The translations under genes were made by a program, and so were the position numbers. Below are positions 5,001 through 7,881 of a stretch of 7,881 bases of DNA, one piece after another. Position 1 is the first letter of the stretch. Every line of letters begins with the position of its first letter. The DNA is taken from positions 1-7,881 of the forward strand of contig CBIFWW010000149.1 in assembly GCA_966186435.1 (NCBI GenBank), written 5' to 3'. Origin of the DNA: CBIFWW01 sp966186435. Lineage in GTDB: Bacteria; Pseudomonadota; Gammaproteobacteria; Enterobacterales; Enterobacteriaceae. Below the pieces are notes generated by a model, which was given only the letters and a program-made list of their open reading frames with translations, searched no databases and had not been told where the DNA came from.

Positions 5001-7881
5001 TTGGTGCGGTTAACGTAAATAACAGCGGCCATAGTGTTATCTATAGCCTGGGCACTCTGGCAATGGGCGGCGCACTTGACGGCGCGTTAAATGCAACCGG
5101 GCGCGGCAGTACGCTTGTCAACGGCGGGGCCACCATTGAATCCGCCGGGGATATGCGCATCGATATGGCCCGGGTGGAAAATAACAACACCAACCTGCAA
5201 GTGGCGACGGTTATCGCGGAGGTTTCCCGGAAACATGAAGGGGTGCTCAAGGGCCAAATCACCCGCTATGACTGGGATAAGATTGATAGATCCAATAAAA
5301 ATAAATACGGCGTACGCAGTGCCATCATGCCGGATGGCAGCCGGGGGGATGAATTCTACGAATATAAATACACCCGCACTGTGCAGGAAACCCGGGTCAC
5401 TCAGAGCGATCCAGGCCAAATCCTTGCCGGGGGCAACCTCACACTTAACAGTAATGACGTGTTCAACCGTGATAGCCGGATCCTGGCCGGGGGGCTACTC
5501 AGCGGGGCGACAGGCAATCTGCATAATGAAGCCACTCAGGGGCAAAGGAGCACCACCGATGTAGGGACACAAACCCGCTGGTGGCCTAAGAAAACCAAGA
5601 GAAGAATCGGCGGAACAAAAACCTCTCAGGGTAAAAAAGAGAGCCATTACCAACCAGACGCGGTTATTCAGACTATCTCTCTCGGTACCCTGGCCTGGGA
5701 GAGTTTTTCCGGGCAGCAAGGCAGTGGTGCCGCCATTGCGGGCCGCAATGCGTCCCCCACAGATATTGGGTTAGCAAAACTTACGCACTCCATCTTTAAC
5801 CCAGGCCAGCCAGTACAGCTACCCCCTGGCCAGACCTGGGAGACTATCCTGCCGGGTGCCGTAGTGCGTACCGGGGGCGTGAACACCAACTTACCGGACA
5901 ATAGCCTGTACCGTGTCACCCCCGGCAGCACCAGCCACTACCTGGTGGAGACCGATCCGCGCTTTACCGATGCCCGTAAGTGGCTCAGCTCTGATTACAT
6001 GATGCGCGCTTTTACCCGTAACCCGGATAACGAGATGAAGCGGCTGGGGGATGGTTTTTATGAACAACAACTGATTCGCCAGCAGGTCGTGGCCCTGACC
6101 GGCAATCGCTACCTGGGTGGTTTCCATAATGATGAAGATCAGTTCAAAGCTCTGATGGATAACGGCCTTGCCTTTGCCGATAAATATAAACTCACTGCCG
6201 GGGTAGCCCTCACCCCTGAACAGATGAAGCTGCTCACCGGGGATATGGTGTGGCTGGTCAGCCAGCAGGTGACGCTGCCCGACGGCAGTCGCCAGCAGGT
6301 GCTGGTGCCCCAGGTGTATACCCGGGTAAAAGCCGGCGATCTGGATGGCAATGGGGCACTGCTGGCCGGGGGTAACCTTGCCCTTAACGTCACCCGTGAT
6401 TTGACCAACAGCGGCACCATTGCCGGGCGAGGGGTCACCCAGCTCTCTGTAGACAACCTGCACAATAGCGGGCTGATCCAGGGGAACCGGCTGGATATCC
6501 GCGCCAGGACCGATATCAACAATATTGGCGGCAGTCTGAGCGGTGGCGATAGCCTACTTCTGAGTGCAGGCCGGGATCTGACTATCACCAGCACGCTTGC
6601 GGGCAATGAAGCAAACCGTTATCTGGACAGAGCCGCCGGAGTCTATGCCCGGAATGAACAGGGGCAGATGGTGCTCCAGGCAGTGAACAATATCAACCTG
6701 AGTGCCGCCCTGGTCAGCAACAGCGGTAATGGCACAACCTCTATCAGGGCCGGGAACGATCTTAATCTGAGTACACTTAACACCAACGCCAGTGAAAATG
6801 GCGACTGGGGCGGCGGTAACTATCGCACGCTTACTCAGCAGCAGCAGGTCGCCAGCCAAATCAATGGTAAAGGGGATATATCCTTGATTGCCGGGCAGGA
6901 TATCAATGCCCGAGGTGCCAGCGTCACCGCCGGAGGCTCTCTGGCTGCTGCTGCCGGAAACAACCTCAACCTTACCGAGGCCCAGTCCGGCTACCATCTG
7001 ACGGAGCACAGCAAACAACAGTCAAAAGGGTTACTTTCCGGTAAATCGGTGGAAACGCACGATGAAGTCACCGCCAATAACGCGATGGGGAGTGTATTCA
7101 GCGGCAACCGGGTGGCGTTATCAGCCGGGAATGATTTGCAGGTGCGCGGCAGCAGCGTGGCCGGTGACCAGGATGTCAGCCTCCGGGCCGGGCGTAATCT
7201 GACAATTGAAGATGCCAGCAACAGCCGCCAGGAAACCCACCTGCGTGACGAGCGTAAAACCGGCCTGATGAGCAGCGGTGGCATTGGCTTTACGGTTGGT
7301 AAACAAAGCATTAAAACCACCGATGACGGGGCCAGCTTCACCAGTAGCGGCAGCACCGTTGGCAGCACGAAAGGCAATGTCAGCCTGACTGCCGGAAATG
7401 CCCTGACGGTGAAAGGCTCCGATGTGATTGGCGGCCAGGATATCAGCCTCACCGGCAAGACAGTCGATATTCTGGCGGCAGAAAACCACAGCCGCCAGAC
7501 TCATAAAGTGGAGCAAAAACAGAGTGGCCTGACCCTGGCGCTGTCCGGCGCGGCGGGCAGCGCCCTCAACACGGCGGTGCAGACCAGCCAGGAGGCGAAA
7601 GGGGAATCTGATGGCCGCCTGAAGGCGCTGCAGGCCACCAAGGCAGCCCTGACCGGGGTGCAGTCGGTGCAGGCGGTGCAGATGGATGCGGCAAAAGGCG
7701 GTGACCCGTCCAGTGACAACACCATCGGGATTTCAGTCTCTTACGGCAGCCAGTCCTCCCAGTCCACCCAGACCCAGACCAATACCACGGCCCAGGGCAG
7801 CCAGATTACTGCCGGGCGTAACCTCAGCGTGAAAGCCACTGAAGGGGACCTGAATGTAACGGGCAGCCAGCTACAGGGTGG
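1817..7881 (+). CDS. cdiA: CdiA-type filamentous haemagglutinin/toxin exoprotein (TpsA), 3' end outside the window
   Basis: The frame stays open from the ATG at 1817 to the window end: 2021 complete codons plus two bases. It encodes a giant secreted beta-helical exoprotein, the substrate of the preceding transporter. In order: extended signal peptide (1-68), TPS domain (about 75-300), FHA-1 repeats (about 325-1115), a variable central segment (about 1125-1374), a conserved pre-FHA-2 block (about 1375-1510), more beta-helical sequence, and at least four FHA-2 repeat modules from about residue 1730. This order matches CdiA of enterobacterial contact-dependent inhibition systems. In those, the filament binds a receptor on a neighbour and delivers a C-terminal toxin. 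The visible part is already longer than a ShlA-type haemolysin (about 1600 aa), which favours CdiA. The pretoxin (VENN) motif, toxin domain and immunity gene are not in the window, so a non-toxic adhesin of the HecA/FHA type remains possible. Only two cysteines are present, C184 and C187. Confidence 0.88.
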   Translation, partial: MNKDLYRIVFNKARGMLMVVADIARSGRAGHGPRRGLGHTLGQLIGRLTPLSFGLLLALGAVAPSLAAIIADGSAPRNQQPAVMGTANGTPQVNIQTPSKGGVSRNVFSQFDVDKKGVILNNSATNTQSQLGGMVAANPWLAKGEAKVILNEVNAKNPSQLNGFIEVAGKRAQVVIANPAGITCSGCGFINANRGTLTTGKPELNNGVITGYDVQRGEIVVQGNGLDSRGTDHTDLIARSVNINAGLWAKDLNVITGANRVDNGNQIVSARAADEASRPNLALDVSQIGGMYANKIRMIGTEKGVGVHNAGAIGAAAGDVVVNVDGSIGNSGTIDTNRNMSLAASGGLENSGRIYAAGDTRVKVEGATRNTSLIGAGGNTAIHTASVNSSGIVTAGLGQDGRIKNSGNLVINSQGALNASGQNMAGGDMDLSGSKVDLSHSQTAAGAITVMATRGDISTQGARIQAARTLSASTLGRIQNDNGQLSADKLIFKANTLSNRTGTIQHIGSTALTLDHAGGIDNQQGTIAANARDLRINAATVDNQGGNISSSGNLQVQAQAQTLNNQRGKLLTGQNTNLSVESAGNFDNRQGQLIGGLVGIRAGDVANQQGTIAATGGLTLNSAGLNNDGGLIQSGGNMAVDTHGNPLSNQSSGTTKGILSQGVLQLRSGALNNAHGVVMAGKNLNLNSDDIANHSGVIATGGSLNMLTGTLDNRGGQVQASQGLMVNSGGKRLDNTHGIVSAGGDLSLTTGMVTNQFGRISAQNNLALNTAGLSLDNQQGNIATGGTATLATGALDNRSGQIQAINGLTLRAIGAAMDNTLGRVRTNGQAVLAAVSIINRQQGRTDTGIEAGSLQLDAADLDNQQGRIATAEGLVLNLQRQFANQSGLISAGRNLAVNGADSLVMNNRGGKLVSGAGFNLASTSLSGDGQLLAGGDMAIHLQQGFTNTRQVIANGNLLLNSASVDNQGLIQSGGRLNLNAWSLNNQLTGEMTAGETRLDLGDSLTNRGLIDGGLTYIQAANVTNLGTGRLYGDHIAIQTGNLNNQAEKGTAATLAARERLNIGAVNVNNSGHSVIYSLGTLAMGGALDGALNATGRGSTLVNGGATIESAGDMRIDMARVENNNTNLQVATVIAEVSRKHEGVLKGQITRYDWDKIDRSNKNKYGVRSAIMPDGSRGDEFYEYKYTRTVQETRVTQSDPGQILAGGNLTLNSNDVFNRDSRILAGGLLSGATGNLHNEATQGQRSTTDVGTQTRWWPKKTKRRIGGTKTSQGKKESHYQPDAVIQTISLGTLAWESFSGQQGSGAAIAGRNASPTDIGLAKLTHSIFNPGQPVQLPPGQTWETILPGAVVRTGGVNTNLPDNSLYRVTPGSTSHYLVETDPRFTDARKWLSSDYMMRAFTRNPDNEMKRLGDGFYEQQLIRQQVVALTGNRYLGGFHNDEDQFKALMDNGLAFADKYKLTAGVALTPEQMKLLTGDMVWLVSQQVTLPDGSRQQVLVPQVYTRVKAGDLDGNGALLAGGNLALNVTRDLTNSGTIAGRGVTQLSVDNLHNSGLIQGNRLDIRARTDINNIGGSLSGGDSLLLSAGRDLTITSTLAGNEANRYLDRAAGVYARNEQGQMVLQAVNNINLSAALVSNSGNGTTSIRAGNDLNLSTLNTNASENGDWGGGNYRTLTQQQQVASQINGKGDISLIAGQDINARGASVTAGGSLAAAAGNNLNLTEAQSGYHLTEHSKQQSKGLLSGKSVETHDEVTANNAMGSVFSGNRVALSAGNDLQVRGSSVAGDQDVSLRAGRNLTIEDASNSRQETHLRDERKTGLMSSGGIGFTVGKQSIKTTDDGASFTSSGSTVGSTKGNVSLTAGNALTVKGSDVIGGQDISLTGKTVDILAAENHSRQTHKVEQKQSGLTLALSGAAGSALNTAVQTSQEAKGESDGRLKALQATKAALTGVQSVQAVQMDAAKGGDPSSDNTIGISVSYGSQSSQSTQTQTNTTAQGSQITAGRNLSVKATEGDLNVTGSQLQG
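2039..2716 (+). other. TPS secretion domain of CdiA (haemagglutination activity domain)
   Basis: Residues about 75-300 form the N-terminal domain recognised by the transporter POTRA domains. The family landmarks are visible: QLGGMVAANPWL at 130-141, corresponding to the NPNL motif (here NPWL), and ANPAGI at 177-182, corresponding to NPNGI. The block CSGCGFINANRGTLTTG (184-200) follows. C184 and C187 form the CxxC-like pair found in many enterobacterial members. This domain starts the right-handed beta helix and the export process. Confidence 0.88.
2789..5161 (+). repeat. FHA-1 repeat region of CdiA (degenerate beta-helix repeats)
   Basis: Residues about 325-1115 are built of degenerate repeats of roughly 20 residues. 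The pattern is like L-D/N-N-Q-Q-G-x-I-x-A-x-x-x-L-x-L-x-x-x-x-L. Clear copies include GGIDNQQGTIAA, ADLDNQQGRIAT, LSLDNQQGNIAT, ATVDNQGGNISS and ASVDNQGLIQSG. Such repeats stack into a right-handed beta helix that forms the filament shaft on the cell surface. The repeats are clear at protein level but diverged at DNA level, with only short shared words such as ataaccagcaggg. No frame break was found. The boundaries are approximate. Confidence 0.85.
5189..5938 (+). other. Non-repetitive central segment of CdiA at the receptor-binding position
   Basis: Residues about 1125-1374 break the FHA-1 periodicity. The segment is richer in charged and aromatic residues: HEGVLKGQITRYDWDKIDRS, then GDEFYEYKYTRTVQETRVT, then a basic patch RWWPKKTKRR at 1254-1263. 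A short helix-like stretch QILAGGNLTLNSNDVFNRDS (from about 1202) lies between them. In E. coli CdiA the region between FHA-1 and FHA-2 carries the receptor-binding domain, which exists in several classes binding different outer-membrane receptors. The position here supports the same role. The sequence cannot be assigned to a receptor class by eye. Local base composition is also more AT-rich than in the flanking repeats. Confidence 0.6.
5939..6343 (+). other. Conserved pre-FHA-2 block of CdiA
   Basis: Residues about 1375-1510 are a globular-looking, highly conserved block: YLVETDPRFTDARKWLSSDY, then RLGDGFYEQQLIRQQVVALT, and finally LVPQVYTRVKAGDLDGNGAL. I recognise this block from many enterobacterial and Burkholderia haemagglutinin/CdiA proteins, where it lies between the variable central region and the FHA-2 part. 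It is rich in Tyr and Leu and may overlap what is called the YP domain, where export pauses until a receptor is bound. That functional link is inference. After it, from LLAGGNLALNV onward, beta-helical repeats resume. Confidence 0.65.
7004..7881 (+). repeat. FHA-2 haemagglutinin repeats of CdiA, continuing past the window
   Basis: From residue about 1730, longer modules of roughly 70-90 residues recur. Each has a polar charged start, a Gly-rich core of the type GLxxxxxG, and then a beta-helical SLxAGxxLxVxGS section. Module starts are near 1730 (EHSKQQSKGLLSGKS), 1804 (RQETHLRDERKTGLMSSGG), 1893 (HSRQTHKVEQKQSGLTLALS) and about 1972 (DNTIGISVSYGSQSSQS). This is the PF13332-type haemagglutinin repeat region. 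In E. coli CdiA the FHA-2 part inserts into the target outer membrane and carries the toxin across. The 1903-1915 stretch (SGLTLALSGAAGS) is the most hydrophobic piece. The array is cut by the window end, so the repeat number is unknown. Confidence 0.8.

Noticed and set aside
5091..5564. Plus-strand open frame of 157 codons in another frame within cdiA
   Set aside because: It overlaps the well-supported cdiA frame, has no clear ribosome binding site, and its sequence has no domain pattern. It is a shadow of the main frame.
5891..6463. Minus-strand open frame of 190 codons antisense to the pre-FHA-2 block
   Set aside because: The + strand here encodes a strongly conserved CdiA block, and the minus translation resembles no family I know. 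Its length is explained by few stop codons in the complementary frame.
6843..6850. Short CAG triplet run around 6836-6848 and GGCTCA hexamer repeat around 3480-3500
   Set aside because: Both are short and in frame (Gln-rich and QAQA stretches), so a length change would not break the gene. They are too small to call as functional repeats.

Overview
The window holds two genes on the + strand, covering nearly all of it, and reads as the first part of a two-partner secretion (type Vb) operon of the contact-dependent growth inhibition type. A complete outer-membrane transporter gene (cdiB; ShlB/FhaC/HecB family, 565 codons) is followed 37 nt downstream by the start of a giant filamentous exoprotein gene (cdiA). 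The cdiA frame stays open for 2021 codons to the end of the window. No RNA genes, insertion sequences, CRISPR arrays or minus-strand genes can be supported.

The organism is most likely a gamma-proteobacterium of the Enterobacterales (Serratia, Yersinia, Erwinia, Pectobacterium and similar genera are all possible). The reasons are the moderately high G+C content, the extended signal peptide MNKDLYRIVFNKARG, and the enterobacterial form of the conserved block just before the second haemagglutinin-repeat region. The genus cannot be fixed from this sequence.

Layout: 1-81 is a short leader with a perfect TATAAT box. 82-1779 is cdiB: signal peptide, plug-helix region, two POTRA domains and a 16-strand barrel with the VRGF lid-loop motif. 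1780-1816 carries the cdiA ribosome binding site. 1817-7881 is cdiA without its 3' end. Its parts in order are the extended signal peptide (residues 1-68), the TPS secretion domain (about 75-300), FHA-1 repeats (about 325-1115), a non-repetitive variable segment in the position of the receptor-binding domain (about 1125-1374), a conserved pre-FHA-2 block (about 1375-1510), a further beta-helical stretch, and FHA-2 repeats (about 1730 to the end of the window).

How they work together: CdiA leaves the cytoplasm through Sec and its TPS domain binds the CdiB POTRA domains. The chain then threads through the CdiB barrel and folds outside as a beta-helical filament displaying the receptor-binding region. 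In known systems the FHA-2 part delivers a C-terminal toxin into a neighbouring cell after contact. The pretoxin motif, toxin domain and immunity gene would lie past position 7881, so the toxin activity cannot be named and the CDI assignment, though likely, is not proven by this window. The features most worth a second look are the compositionally distinct receptor-binding-type segment, the G6-G7 tracts inside the frame, and the unseen toxin end.
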